Shown here: in pieces, positions 19,382 to 27,686 of the stretch | Layout of the letters: each line of letters begins with the position of its first letter | How positions within the stretch are numbered: position 1 is the first letter of the stretch | Assembly: GCF_000224005.2 (NCBI RefSeq) | Contig: NZ_CP007031.1 | Span: forward strand, 2,261,001 to 2,325,000 | DNA: 64,000 nt | Origin: Marichromatium purpuratum 984 | GTDB lineage: Bacteria; Pseudomonadota; Gammaproteobacteria; Chromatiales; Chromatiaceae | Reading direction: 5' to 3' | Notes under the pieces: model-generated | The model's database searches: none | Seen by the model: only the letters and a program-made list of their open reading frames with translations | Told to the model about the DNA's origin: nothing | Position numbers and translations under genes: made by a program

Positions 19382-19406
19382 GGATCCACGCTTCACAGGT
19401 GGATCC
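19382..19406. promoter_or_regulatory. Inverted repeat GGATCCAC-N9-GTGGATCC
   Basis: Perfect 8-bp arms around a 9-bp spacer in the divergent EPS intergenic region. It could be an operator or an RNA hairpin; there is no T-run after either arm, so a terminator is unlikely. Confidence 0.4.
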
Positions 19407-19420
19407 GCACATTGAGCACA

Positions 19421-19432
19421 TCAATGCATTGA
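19421..19432. promoter_or_regulatory. 12-bp palindrome TCAATGCATTGA
   Basis: Perfect palindrome 15 bp after the previous dyad. It shares the TCAAT half-element with the dyad in front of the first EPS gene (14342-14360). Confidence 0.35.
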
Positions 19433-19594
19433 ATCAACGAACCAGGAAATCTTGATGCGATAGCCTCGCCGACATCCGAGACCCGACACATCGAATCGAG
19501 GCCGTTCCGGGAATCGATTTTTTCTATGGTCAATCCGTTCGATCGAGCCACCTTTTCGGCCCGGCCGCGCATCGATCGAGCCATGAGGAGAGAC

Positions 19595-20458
19595 ATGTCC
19601 AGGATCGCCTTGATCACACCCAGCTATGCCCCGGATTTCGACCGTTGTCGCATTCTCTGCGACAGCGTCGAGCGTTTCCTCTGCGGTCATGACGAACACC
19701 TCATCATCGTCGACCGTCAGGACCAGGCACTCTTCTCCAGGCTCGTCACAGCGCGCACACGGCTGTTGCTGAAGGAGGAGATCCTGCCCGGCTGGCTGCA
19801 CAAGATCCCGTTCAGCCGCAAGTGGTGGCTGAATCTGCACGGACTGCCGGTGCGCGGCTGGATCCTGCAACAGATCGTCAAGCTCTCGGTCGCCGAGGCC
19901 ATCGATGCCGATCTCTTCGTCTTCGCCGACTCGGACGTCGTCTTCATCCGTCCCTTCGACTGCGCCGACGTCCTCGATGCACAGGGCCGAGCCAGGCTCT
20001 ATGCCGGCCCGCGCAAGCCTGAGGACATCGCCGATCCCAGGCACCGCGCCTGGTATCGCTTCGCCGGCAAGCTCTTCGGGCTATCCGGGGAGGGATTCCA
20101 ACAGCACGACTACATCAGCCAGCTCGTCGTCTGGCGCCGCGATACCCTCGAACAGCTCACCTCGCGGATCGCCGCGCAGGCCGGACGCTCCTGGCAGAGG
20201 GTATTGGCCAATACCCTTGATTTTTCTGAGTATGAACTCTATGGCATTTTCGCCGAACATGTGCTTGGAGCGCACTCGGGGCATTTCCTCACCGACACCG
20301 AACTCAGCTACTGTTCCTGGCATCATCCAATCTCGAGCCGAGAGGATCTGCTGGGATTCTTGCGGGATATCCCGGATCGCTACCCGGCCGTACTGATCCA
20401 GTCCAATCTCGGGATAGAGCCGGCGGATTATGCGAGAATTCTGGGCCAGCTCGAATGA
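19595..20458 (+). CDS. DUF6492-type putative glycosyltransferase
   Basis: 287 aa protein. The N-terminus SRIALITPSYAPDFDRCRIL and the acidic motif DLFVFADSDVVFIRPF (a DxD-like SDV in a GT-A context) fit the DUF6492 family, found in capsule and EPS loci and thought to be glycosyltransferases. LGAHSGHFLTDTELSYCSWH near the C-terminus may be the acceptor region. The start at 19595 is chosen for its strong GAGGAGAG Shine-Dalgarno. It begins the long plus-strand run of EPS genes; the specific sugar cannot be told. Confidence 0.7.
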   Translation: MSRIALITPSYAPDFDRCRILCDSVERFLCGHDEHLIIVDRQDQALFSRLVTARTRLLLKEEILPGWLHKIPFSRKWWLNLHGLPVRGWILQQIVKLSVAEAIDADLFVFADSDVVFIRPFDCADVLDAQGRARLYAGPRKPEDIADPRHRAWYRFAGKLFGLSGEGFQQHDYISQLVVWRRDTLEQLTSRIAAQAGRSWQRVLANTLDFSEYELYGIFAEHVLGAHSGHFLTDTELSYCSWHHPISSREDLLGFLRDIPDRYPAVLIQSNLGIEPADYARILGQLE

Positions 20459-20485
20459 GCGAAAGGACTCGCCCAGGGATCTTCG

Positions 20486-21367
20486 ATGTCTGTCCGCTCC
20501 ATCATCTATGCAGCGCTCGCCGCCATGATCCTGACGACCGGTTGCTCGTCCTCCGGCCCGATCCGCGCGAAGCAGGTCGTCACCGAAGACGCCTATGCGA
20601 ACGCCGAGACACGCGTGCGCCCGCTCCTCGAGGATGAGTCCACCATCTCGGCCAGGGCGCTCGCGGCGCGCAAGGAGCGTCCGGTCCGCGTCCACTCCGC
20701 CGTCGTGCTCATCGACGATGGCGGAACCATGCGCGAAGAGGCGCCGCCTCCCTTCGAGACCCGCGCCGGCCTCGCGCGCGCGCTCGCGAACCGGCTGAAG
20801 GCGACACTCTCCCACCCCGGGTTCGACGGTCGGTTGACCACCCGTCCGATCCAGCTCCACGTCGAGCGACTCAGCGATCGGGATGGCTGGCGTCCCAAGC
20901 TGACCGATGCACTGACCGACGTCGAGTCCCAACTGACCGGCACGGGCGGCGAAACGGCCCTGATCCTCTTGAGCCGCGCCGACCGCCTCGACGAGGACAC
21001 GGTACGTCTGATCGAGCGCATGCAGGCGCGCAGGGGCCATCGACTCTGCGTGCATCTCGTCACCGTCGGCGACGCCTCCGCCTGCTTCAAGCTGCGCCGC
21101 TTCGACAGCTGTGGGAGCGCCGTGCGCGACGTCGATATCGCAACCTCCGAGACCATGGCCGCCCATGCCCTGAGACTCTTCTACGGCGACCCACCGGATA
21201 CCGACGGAGACGGTATCCAGGACTACAGGGACAGGTGCCCGGGCACTCGTCCAGGCACCCGGATCAATTGGGAGGGCTGTCCCTTCGACCAGAAGGCGCT
21301 GATGCACCTGCTCCCCGACGAGATCGTCCGCGAAGGCCGGGCATTGCCCCCGCCCTCGCGCCTCTAG
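20486..21367 (+). CDS. Lipoprotein with vWA-like domain and thrombospondin type-3 repeat
   Basis: 293 aa. A lipoprotein signal ends at LTTGC (Cys20), so the protein should be membrane-anchored, probably in the outer membrane. Residues ~70-235 look like a von Willebrand A-like fold (VHSAVVLIDDGGTMREE with a degenerate metal site; ETALILLSRADRLDEDTV; RLCVHLVTVGD). Then one calcium-type TSP3 repeat follows, DTDGDGIQDYRDRCPGT. In related proteins this repeat leads into an OmpA peptidoglycan-binding domain, but here the protein ends about 45 residues later without one. It is 14 bp before the SLBB export gene, so it may help anchor or assemble the export channel. Confidence 0.7.
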   Translation: MSVRSIIYAALAAMILTTGCSSSGPIRAKQVVTEDAYANAETRVRPLLEDESTISARALAARKERPVRVHSAVVLIDDGGTMREEAPPPFETRAGLARALANRLKATLSHPGFDGRLTTRPIQLHVERLSDRDGWRPKLTDALTDVESQLTGTGGETALILLSRADRLDEDTVRLIERMQARRGHRLCVHLVTVGDASACFKLRRFDSCGSAVRDVDIATSETMAAHALRLFYGDPPDTDGDGIQDYRDRCPGTRPGTRINWEGCPFDQKALMHLLPDEIVREGRALPPPSRL

Positions 21368-21381
21368 ACCCGGGAGACCCG

Positions 21382-24237
21382 ATGGAACCGCTCATGTCGA
21401 CCCGACTCGCGCGACTGCTCCGCCTCGGCCCGATGCTCCTCCTCCTGGGGGGGCTGTCGGGTCTCGCACAGGGTCAGCAGCTACCGATCCTCGAGGCGCT
21501 CGACGAGCAGCAGGTCGTCGAGCGGATGCAGGCGGCACCCGATGGCGACGACGAGCCCCTGGAGCAGCCACTCACCCCCACGACGATCCCCGAGGCGTCA
21601 CCGCTCCTGCAACCGGAGGAGCCGGTCTCGGCCATCGAAGAACGCGCCGCCGAGAAGCTCGACGAGGTCAGTCTGGAGGAAAAGATCCAGAAGCAGATCC
21701 TGCAACCCGAGCTGAAACAGTTCGGCTACGACCTCTTCGACCAGACACCCACCACCTTCGCCCCGGTCACCGACCTGCCGGTCCCGAGCGATTATGTCAT
21801 CGGTCCGGGCGACACCCTGGTGGTCCAGGTCTACGGCAAGCTCAACGTGGAGTACAGCCTGGTCGTCACCCGTGACGGCCGACTGCTGGTCCCCGAACTC
21901 GGCCCCATCCAGGTCGGTGGACTGCGCTTCGACGAGGTCCGCGACCTGCTGCGCGTCCGTTTCGAGCAGCAGATCGTCGGCGCCAAGGCCGTGACCACCA
22001 TGGGGGCGTTGCGCACCATCCAGGTCCTGGTCGTCGGCGAGGTGGTCAAACCCGGCAATTACAGCGTCAGCGGACTGACGACCCTGCTGAACACGCTGAT
22101 CACCTCGGGCGGCGTCAAGCGCACCGGAACCCTGCGCAGGATCGAACTCAAGCGCGCCGGCCAGGTGAGCGCCACGCTCGATCTCTACGACGTCCTGCTC
22201 GGCGGAGACACCTCGGGCGACGTTCAGCTTCAGCATCGCGACGTCATCTTCGTGCCGCCGATCGGACCCACCGTCGGCGTCGCCGGTGAGGTCCAGCGTC
22301 CGGCGATCTACGAGCTGCGCCGCCCACGCCGCGTCGAAGAGCTGCTCGAGCTGGCCGGCGGACTGCTCCCGACCGCCTCGCTGGCCGATGCCCAGATCGA
22401 GCGCATCCAGGACGGCGACCGCTACACCCTGGTCGATACCCCGCTGGACGAGACGAGCGGCCGGGCCACCCTGACCCGACCGGGCGACATCCTGCGCATC
22501 TTCCCGGTGACCCCCTCGATGGACGGCGTGGTGCTGCTCAGCGGCCACGTATTGCGCCCCGGCGGCTTCCAGCACCGACCCGGCATGCGCGTCTCCAGCC
22601 TGCTGACCTCGCCGCGCATCCTCAGACCGAACGCCGACGTCTCCTATGGCCTGCTGCGGCGCGAGAGCCCGCAGACGCGGCGCATCCAGATCGGCTATCT
22701 CGACATCGCAAGCATCCTGCGCCGTCCGGGTGGTCGAGCCGATCTCGTGTTGCAACCACGCGACGAGGTGATCGTCTTCGATCTCGCGGTACCGCGCTCG
22801 CAGCGCGTCGCCAATCTGGTACGTGACCTGCGCACCCAGGCCGAGCCCGGCCGCTACCCGCCCATGGTGGTCGATGTCCGCGGTCAGGTCCGCGCCACCG
22901 GTACCTTCCCGCTCGCCGCCGAGGCCCGTCTGCTCGACGTCATCGGCTTCGCCGGCGGGGTCTCGGAGGAGGCGGACCGGCGCTACGGGCTGGTCGCCCG
23001 CAAGCACTACACCGGCGGCCGACTCCAGTTCCTGTCCTTCAGTCTGGATCGCGCCCACGCCGCGCCGCACGGCAGCGAGAACCTGCTGATCTACCCGGAA
23101 GACACCGTCTACGTCTTCGACCGACAAGGCGAGCGCACCGGGATCATCGCCGACGACATGGATCTGCTGGTGCAGCAGACGCCCTATGGCGAGGCCTCCC
23201 CGGTCATCTACGTGCGCGGCGAGGTCCGCCACCCCGGACGCTATCCGCTCGAGCCCGGCATGCGCGTCGCCGACCTGCTGCGCGCCGCGGGCGGGCTGAG
23301 CGAAGAGGCCTACGGGCTCTCTGCGGAGCTGACCAGTTTCGAGCTGCTGCAGGGCGAGTACCGGGCCGTCCAGCACCGCCAGATCGACCTCGCCGAGGTC
23401 GCGCTGGATGCCGAGAGCGGACGCATCCTCGAGCCGCACGACGAGCTGGTCCTGCACCGCAAGCCCAACTGGCTGGGACGCGCCAACGTCACCCTCGCCG
23501 GCGAAGTCCGCTTTCCCGGCGAATATCCCATCACCCGCGGCGAGACGCTCTGTCAGGTTATCAAGCGTGCCGGCGGACTCACCGAGGGCGCCTATCCATT
23601 CGGTGCCGTCTTCATTCGCGAGCGGGTGCGCAAGCAGCAGCAGGAGGCGCTGGACCGGATCCAGAACAATCTCGACGACCTGCTGGTCAATCTCTCGCTC
23701 TCCTTCGGCGTCAAAAACGACGAAAAGACCCCGGCCGGCGAGCGCAAGCAGGAACTCATCAAGGTGATCAAGCAATTGAAGAAGCAGGAGGCCATCGGGC
23801 GCATGGTGATCGATCTCGACCGGGCCATGCGCTGCTCGGGCGAGGCCAACATCCAGCTCCAGGACGGCGACAAGCTGACCGTGACCGGGATGCAGGAAGA
23901 GGTCACGGTGGTCGGCGAGGTCTACCACCCGACCTCGCACCTCTATCGCAAGGGGCTGAGCAGCGCCGACTACGTCGATCTCAGCGGCGGCACCACGGTG
24001 CTCGCCCGGCGCGATCACGTCTTCGTGATGCAGGCCAACGGCGAGATCGTCTCGGTTCGCGGCGGGGACTGGACGCATCGCACCGGGCGCGTCAGCGTCA
24101 CCCCGGGCGCCACCATCTACGTCCCGCTCAACGTCGATCGCATGAACAAGCTGGAGGTCGCGCAATCCTGGACCCAGATCCTCTACCATCTCGGTATTAC
24201 GGCCGCCAGTCTCAACACCGTCGGACTCTTCGACTGA
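21382..24237 (+). CDS. Very long SLBB-domain polysaccharide export protein (Wza-like)
   Basis: 951 aa, far longer than a standard Wza (~380 aa). A signal peptide (LLRLGPMLLLLGGLSGLAQG) is followed by a Pro/Glu-rich stretch. The poly_export/PES domain is at ~135-215 (DYVIGPGDTLVVQVYGK, VTRDGRLLVPELGPIQV). Then there are at least six SLBB-type beta-grasp repeats, recognisable by recurring V-GEV--PG-Y and AGG motifs (VVGEVVKPGNYSVSG; VAGEVQRPAIYEL; VRGEVRHPGRYPLEPGMRVA; LAGEVRFPGEYPITRGETL; VVGEVYHPTSHLY). It should form the periplasm-spanning/outer-membrane export conduit. The start at 21382 follows GGGAGA; Met at 21394 is the alternative. The Wzz-like gene starts 7 bp after it. Confidence 0.87.
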   Translation: MEPLMSTRLARLLRLGPMLLLLGGLSGLAQGQQLPILEALDEQQVVERMQAAPDGDDEPLEQPLTPTTIPEASPLLQPEEPVSAIEERAAEKLDEVSLEEKIQKQILQPELKQFGYDLFDQTPTTFAPVTDLPVPSDYVIGPGDTLVVQVYGKLNVEYSLVVTRDGRLLVPELGPIQVGGLRFDEVRDLLRVRFEQQIVGAKAVTTMGALRTIQVLVVGEVVKPGNYSVSGLTTLLNTLITSGGVKRTGTLRRIELKRAGQVSATLDLYDVLLGGDTSGDVQLQHRDVIFVPPIGPTVGVAGEVQRPAIYELRRPRRVEELLELAGGLLPTASLADAQIERIQDGDRYTLVDTPLDETSGRATLTRPGDILRIFPVTPSMDGVVLLSGHVLRPGGFQHRPGMRVSSLLTSPRILRPNADVSYGLLRRESPQTRRIQIGYLDIASILRRPGGRADLVLQPRDEVIVFDLAVPRSQRVANLVRDLRTQAEPGRYPPMVVDVRGQVRATGTFPLAAEARLLDVIGFAGGVSEEADRRYGLVARKHYTGGRLQFLSFSLDRAHAAPHGSENLLIYPEDTVYVFDRQGERTGIIADDMDLLVQQTPYGEASPVIYVRGEVRHPGRYPLEPGMRVADLLRAAGGLSEEAYGLSAELTSFELLQGEYRAVQHRQIDLAEVALDAESGRILEPHDELVLHRKPNWLGRANVTLAGEVRFPGEYPITRGETLCQVIKRAGGLTEGAYPFGAVFIRERVRKQQQEALDRIQNNLDDLLVNLSLSFGVKNDEKTPAGERKQELIKVIKQLKKQEAIGRMVIDLDRAMRCSGEANIQLQDGDKLTVTGMQEEVTVVGEVYHPTSHLYRKGLSSADYVDLSGGTTVLARRDHVFVMQANGEIVSVRGGDWTHRTGRVSVTPGATIYVPLNVDRMNKLEVAQSWTQILYHLGITAASLNTVGLFD

Positions 24238-24244
24238 TCCAGCC

Positions 24245-25231
24245 ATGGCCGCGTCGAACGCGCACAAGAAACCGGACATCCAGCCCGCGCCGAAACCGGA
24301 CATCCAGCCTGCGCCGGCGCCCCAACCGCTGCCGTTCGGACTCGAGGACGAGATCGACCTGATCGAGTACCTGGTCACGGTCTTTCGCAACAAGCACTGG
24401 ATCATGCTCTTCGCCCTCCTCTGCGCCATCGCCGCCTACGGCATGGCCAAGACGATGCCGGACCGCTACGAGGCATCGGTCCAGCTCGCCCTGCGCCAGC
24501 CGGACGACCCCGGCGGCATCTCGCCGGACAACAGGCGCGCCCCGGAGGCGCTGACCCTGATGGAGCACAGCTTCGTGCTGCGCACCGCCAACGAGAACTA
24601 CCGCCACATCGTGATGGCGAAGATGCGCAGCCGCTCCTTCGGCATCGACTTCATCCAGCGTCACGACCTCCTGCCACACCTGTTCGCCGAGCACTGGGAC
24701 CGCGAGCAGCAGCAATGGATCGAAGGTTTCACGCCCGATATCGACCTGGCCTTCAAGATCTTCAGCGAGCAGGTCCGCAGCCTGGTCCACAACCCCGAGA
24801 ACGATCTCCTGCGACTCTACATCCGCTGGCAAGACCCCAGGATCGCCGCCGAGTGGGCGAACGACTATGTGCAGGCCTTCAACGATTACATGCGCGAACA
24901 GACCATCACCGAGAGCCGGCGCAAGCGGGCTTTTCTGCTGGAACAGCTGAAGGACACCCGGGTCGTCGAGGTCGAGAAATCCCTCTATCGCATGATCGAG
25001 GCGGAGACCGCCCTCGAGGTGCTCGCCCGAGCACGCGACAACTATGTCCTGCAGGTGCTGGACGCCGCGGTGCCGCCCGAACACAAATTCAGCCCATCGG
25101 TCAAGCGCTTGACCTTGCTCGGGCTGTTCGGAGGGTTCGGTCTGGGGATCGCCGTCGCGATCGGCAGCGTGCTGGTACGCAAGATTCGCAAGGCGATGGC
25201 GGCATACCGGGCGAAATCCACGAATGGTTGA
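24245..25231 (+). CDS. Wzz-like polysaccharide co-polymerase / chain-length protein
   Basis: 328 aa inner-membrane protein with the Wzz plan: an N-terminal cytoplasmic segment, a first membrane helix (~50-70, HWIMLFALLCAIAAYGMA), a large periplasmic helical region and a second helix near the C-terminus (~283-305, LTLLGLFGGFGLGIAVAIG). The region before TM2 contains the Pro motif VPPEHKFSPSV. There is no C-terminal tyrosine-kinase domain. The N-terminus carries an exact duplication of KPDIQPAP. It should set chain length together with the polymerase and the SLBB channel. Confidence 0.82.
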   Translation: MAASNAHKKPDIQPAPKPDIQPAPAPQPLPFGLEDEIDLIEYLVTVFRNKHWIMLFALLCAIAAYGMAKTMPDRYEASVQLALRQPDDPGGISPDNRRAPEALTLMEHSFVLRTANENYRHIVMAKMRSRSFGIDFIQRHDLLPHLFAEHWDREQQQWIEGFTPDIDLAFKIFSEQVRSLVHNPENDLLRLYIRWQDPRIAAEWANDYVQAFNDYMREQTITESRRKRAFLLEQLKDTRVVEVEKSLYRMIEAETALEVLARARDNYVLQVLDAAVPPEHKFSPSVKRLTLLGLFGGFGLGIAVAIGSVLVRKIRKAMAAYRAKSTNG

Positions 25232-25443
25232 TCGGAGCCCTCGCCATCCGGCGGGCTCGCGACCGAATCCAGCCACCTCCCGCCCGCTGCACACGCGCTC
25301 ATCGAGCACCCTGACCTTCCCGCCTTCAAAACTCCGCAGTGAGACCATACCTTGCGCATACACGCATGGTTTCAACAGCATGGAAGGCCTCGTCCAGCAA
25401 AGGGCGGCGGTTGCCCACAACCATTCGCCAGGGAATCGCGCTC

Positions 25444-26736
25444 ATGAGAATCCCGCCCCGCATCCTGCGCAAGACAGTCTCGGCCCTGACGGTGCGCGGC
25501 CTCGGACTGGGCCTGCAGATCGCCATGAGCGTGGTCATCGCCCGTCTGCTGGGCGCCGAGGGCATGGGGCTCTACACCCTCTACGTCACCTGGCTGGTGC
25601 TCTTCGCCGATGCCATCAGCATCGGCATGCCCGTCTACGCCATGCGCACGGTCGCAGCACTCGGGGCACGCGGACAGGGGGCCTCGGCCGATGCCTTTGT
25701 GCGCCGCGCCCTGGCACTCGTCATGCTCGGCGGCGCGGCGGTGATGTTGGTCCCGTGGTTCGGGGCGCGGCCCATGGCCCAGCTCGTCGCCGGGGACGTG
25801 GACCTGGCCCCGTCCCTGCGCATCGCCGCCGTGGGGGCGCTGGCCTTCGTCGGCCTGCGCATCCTCGCCGAAACGCTCAAGGCGGCCGGAGCGACGCAGC
25901 GCGGTCTCTTCGCCGAGGCGGCGACCATCCCGCTGATACTGCTGTCGGCCTTGCCGGCGCTGGTTTTCCTCGACAGACTGCAAGACCAGAGCCTGCTGTG
26001 GCTGCACGCGGCATCCGTCGGCTGCGCCTTTCTGGTGGCCGTCGCACTGTGGCGAGGCGTCAGCCGCCGACTCGGCGGCGAGGGCGGGAGAGCGCCGCCG
26101 GTCATCAGCCCGGCGCTGTGGCCACTGTGGGGGGGCACGCTACTCAATGTCGCCTATGTCAATCTACCCATCCTGGTGCTGCCGCATTTCGCCAGCGTCG
26201 AGGAGCTGGGACAGTTCGGCGTCGCCTTTCGGCTCATCAGCCTGACCACCGTCATCCTGGTCACGTTGGCAGCCATCCTCGGTCCGCAGTTCGCCGCGGC
26301 CTACGAGCTGAAGGACCCGGCTCGGCTGCGCCTGCTGCTGAAACGCAGCCAGCAGTTCTCGCTGCTGCTGTTCCTGCCGCCCCTGCTCGCCTTCACCCTG
26401 TTCGCCGATCCTCTCCTCGGCATCTTCGGAGCGGAGTTCCGCGACGCCAGGCCGCTGCTCTGGATCATGACCGCCGGTCAGCTGGTCAACGCGGCGACCG
26501 GGCTGGTGGGCTATCTGCTCAACATGATGCACCGGGAGCGCACGGAGCTTCGCATCCTGCTGGCGACCGGGCTGGCCATGTCCGTCGCCATGATCCTCGG
26601 CGGCACCATCGCCGGCGTACTGGGGGTGACCCTGGCCTACAGCGCCGGTCTCATGCTCAAGAATCTGCTCTCGCTCGGCTTTTCACTCCGCTCGCTGCGC
26701 CAGCTCGATGCAGCCGACTCAGATCAGGGACCATGA
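25444..26736 (+). CDS. Polysaccharide flippase (Wzx, MATE/MVF superfamily)
   Basis: 430 aa with about 12 predicted membrane helices. The start RILRKTVSALTVRGLGLGLQ then ARLLGAEGMGLYTLYVTW is typical of oligosaccharide flippases, as are the mid-protein VAFRLISLTTVILVTLAAIL and LLGIFGAEFRDARPLLWIM. It moves undecaprenyl-linked repeat units across the inner membrane. The ATG at 25444 is preferred because upstream in-frame starts add unlikely sequence; its Shine-Dalgarno is weak. Its stop overlaps the sulfotransferase start (ATGA). Confidence 0.87.
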   Translation: MRIPPRILRKTVSALTVRGLGLGLQIAMSVVIARLLGAEGMGLYTLYVTWLVLFADAISIGMPVYAMRTVAALGARGQGASADAFVRRALALVMLGGAAVMLVPWFGARPMAQLVAGDVDLAPSLRIAAVGALAFVGLRILAETLKAAGATQRGLFAEAATIPLILLSALPALVFLDRLQDQSLLWLHAASVGCAFLVAVALWRGVSRRLGGEGGRAPPVISPALWPLWGGTLLNVAYVNLPILVLPHFASVEELGQFGVAFRLISLTTVILVTLAAILGPQFAAAYELKDPARLRLLLKRSQQFSLLLFLPPLLAFTLFADPLLGIFGAEFRDARPLLWIMTAGQLVNAATGLVGYLLNMMHRERTELRILLATGLAMSVAMILGGTIAGVLGVTLAYSAGLMLKNLLSLGFSLRSLRQLDAADSDQGP

Positions 26737-27686
26737 CGATGACGACACCCAAGCCGCTCGATTTCTGCATCATCGGCGCCCAGAAATCGGGCACCACCTC
26801 GCTCTTCCGCTATCTGGAGAAACATCCGCGTCTCTATCTGCCCCCGGACAAGGAGCTGCCCTTCTTCAGCCGCGACGACCTCTACGCGGCGGGTTGGCCC
26901 GCGCTCGTGGAACACCATTTTCAGGAAGCGGACAGCGATCGGCTCTGGGGCACGGCCAGCCCGCAGTACATGACCGATCCGCGCGTCCCCGGACGCATTG
27001 CCGCGGCGAACCCGGACATTCGCCTCGTCGCCATCCTGCGCAACCCCATCGATCGCGCCTTTTCGCACTTCACCATGTCGCTGCGCCGCGGCATGGAATC
27101 GCGGGACTTCGCACAGGCGGCCGAGGCGCTGCTGCAACCCGACGCCCTGGCGCGCGACCGCGAGGCCATCCCGCCGGACTATGCCGAGGGCTACAGCCAG
27201 GCCAACGAGGAGGTCACCCGCTATTATTTCGTGTGGAGCGAATACGCGCGCGCGCTCGATCGCTTCCTGCAGCACTTCCCCAAGGACCAGCTCCTGGTGC
27301 TCTACATGGAAGACATGCAACAGGCGCCACAGAAGGCCGTGGACGCCGTCCTGACCTTCCTCGGCCTGCCCGCCGACTTCCAGCCGCCGAACCTCGGGAA
27401 GGTCTATCACAAGGGCGGCGGGCGACTGCTGATCCCCGCCGAGTGGCGCGAATGGCTCAAGCGCAACACCCTGTTCCGAGCGGTGTGGGACCGGGTTCCG
27501 CCGCGCACCCGGGGGATCATCGATTACTGGTACGACCAGCTCAACGTGCGTCCCGACAAACCCGCCGCGGCGGCCGGTCCCACGCCGCAGACGCGCCGCC
27601 GGCTGGCCGAGCACTTCACCGAGGACGTACGCCGCATCGAAACGCTCGTCGGCAAGCCCGCGCCCTGGAGGGATTTCGCACGATGA
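26733..27686 (+). CDS. PAPS-dependent sulfotransferase
   Basis: 317 aa enzyme of the bacterial/heparan-type sulfotransferase family. The 5'-phosphosulfate loop is DFCIIGAQKSGTTSLFRYLE, the 3'-phosphate motif is VAILRNPIDRAFSHF, and SPQYMTDPRVPGRIAA and LLVLYMEDMQQAPQKAVDAV are also family regions. It transfers sulfate from PAPS to a sugar hydroxyl in the cytoplasm, so the EPS is probably sulfated. The gene overlaps its neighbours on both sides by ATGA (26733-26736, 27683-27686), tying it to the flippase and to WecG-STAS. No PAPS synthesis genes lie in the window. Confidence 0.9.
   Translation: MTMTTPKPLDFCIIGAQKSGTTSLFRYLEKHPRLYLPPDKELPFFSRDDLYAAGWPALVEHHFQEADSDRLWGTASPQYMTDPRVPGRIAAANPDIRLVAILRNPIDRAFSHFTMSLRRGMESRDFAQAAEALLQPDALARDREAIPPDYAEGYSQANEEVTRYYFVWSEYARALDRFLQHFPKDQLLVLYMEDMQQAPQKAVDAVLTFLGLPADFQPPNLGKVYHKGGGRLLIPAEWREWLKRNTLFRAVWDRVPPRTRGIIDYWYDQLNVRPDKPAAAAGPTPQTRRRLAEHFTEDVRRIETLVGKPAPWRDFAR

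Larger units (their letters stand above)
19069..19594. other. Divergent intergenic region inside the EPS locus
   Basis: 526 bp separate the polymerase gene (minus) from the DUF6492 gene (plus), so two promoters are expected. No gene is seen. Two dyads at 19382-19406 and 19421-19432 are annotated separately. The right half is clearly less GC-rich. Confidence 0.6.

Noticed and set aside
21598-24429. 943-codon minus-strand open frame opposite the SLBB and Wzz-like genes
   Set aside because: A shadow frame: the plus strand shows a signal peptide and repeated SLBB motifs, while the antisense product has no recognisable domain.
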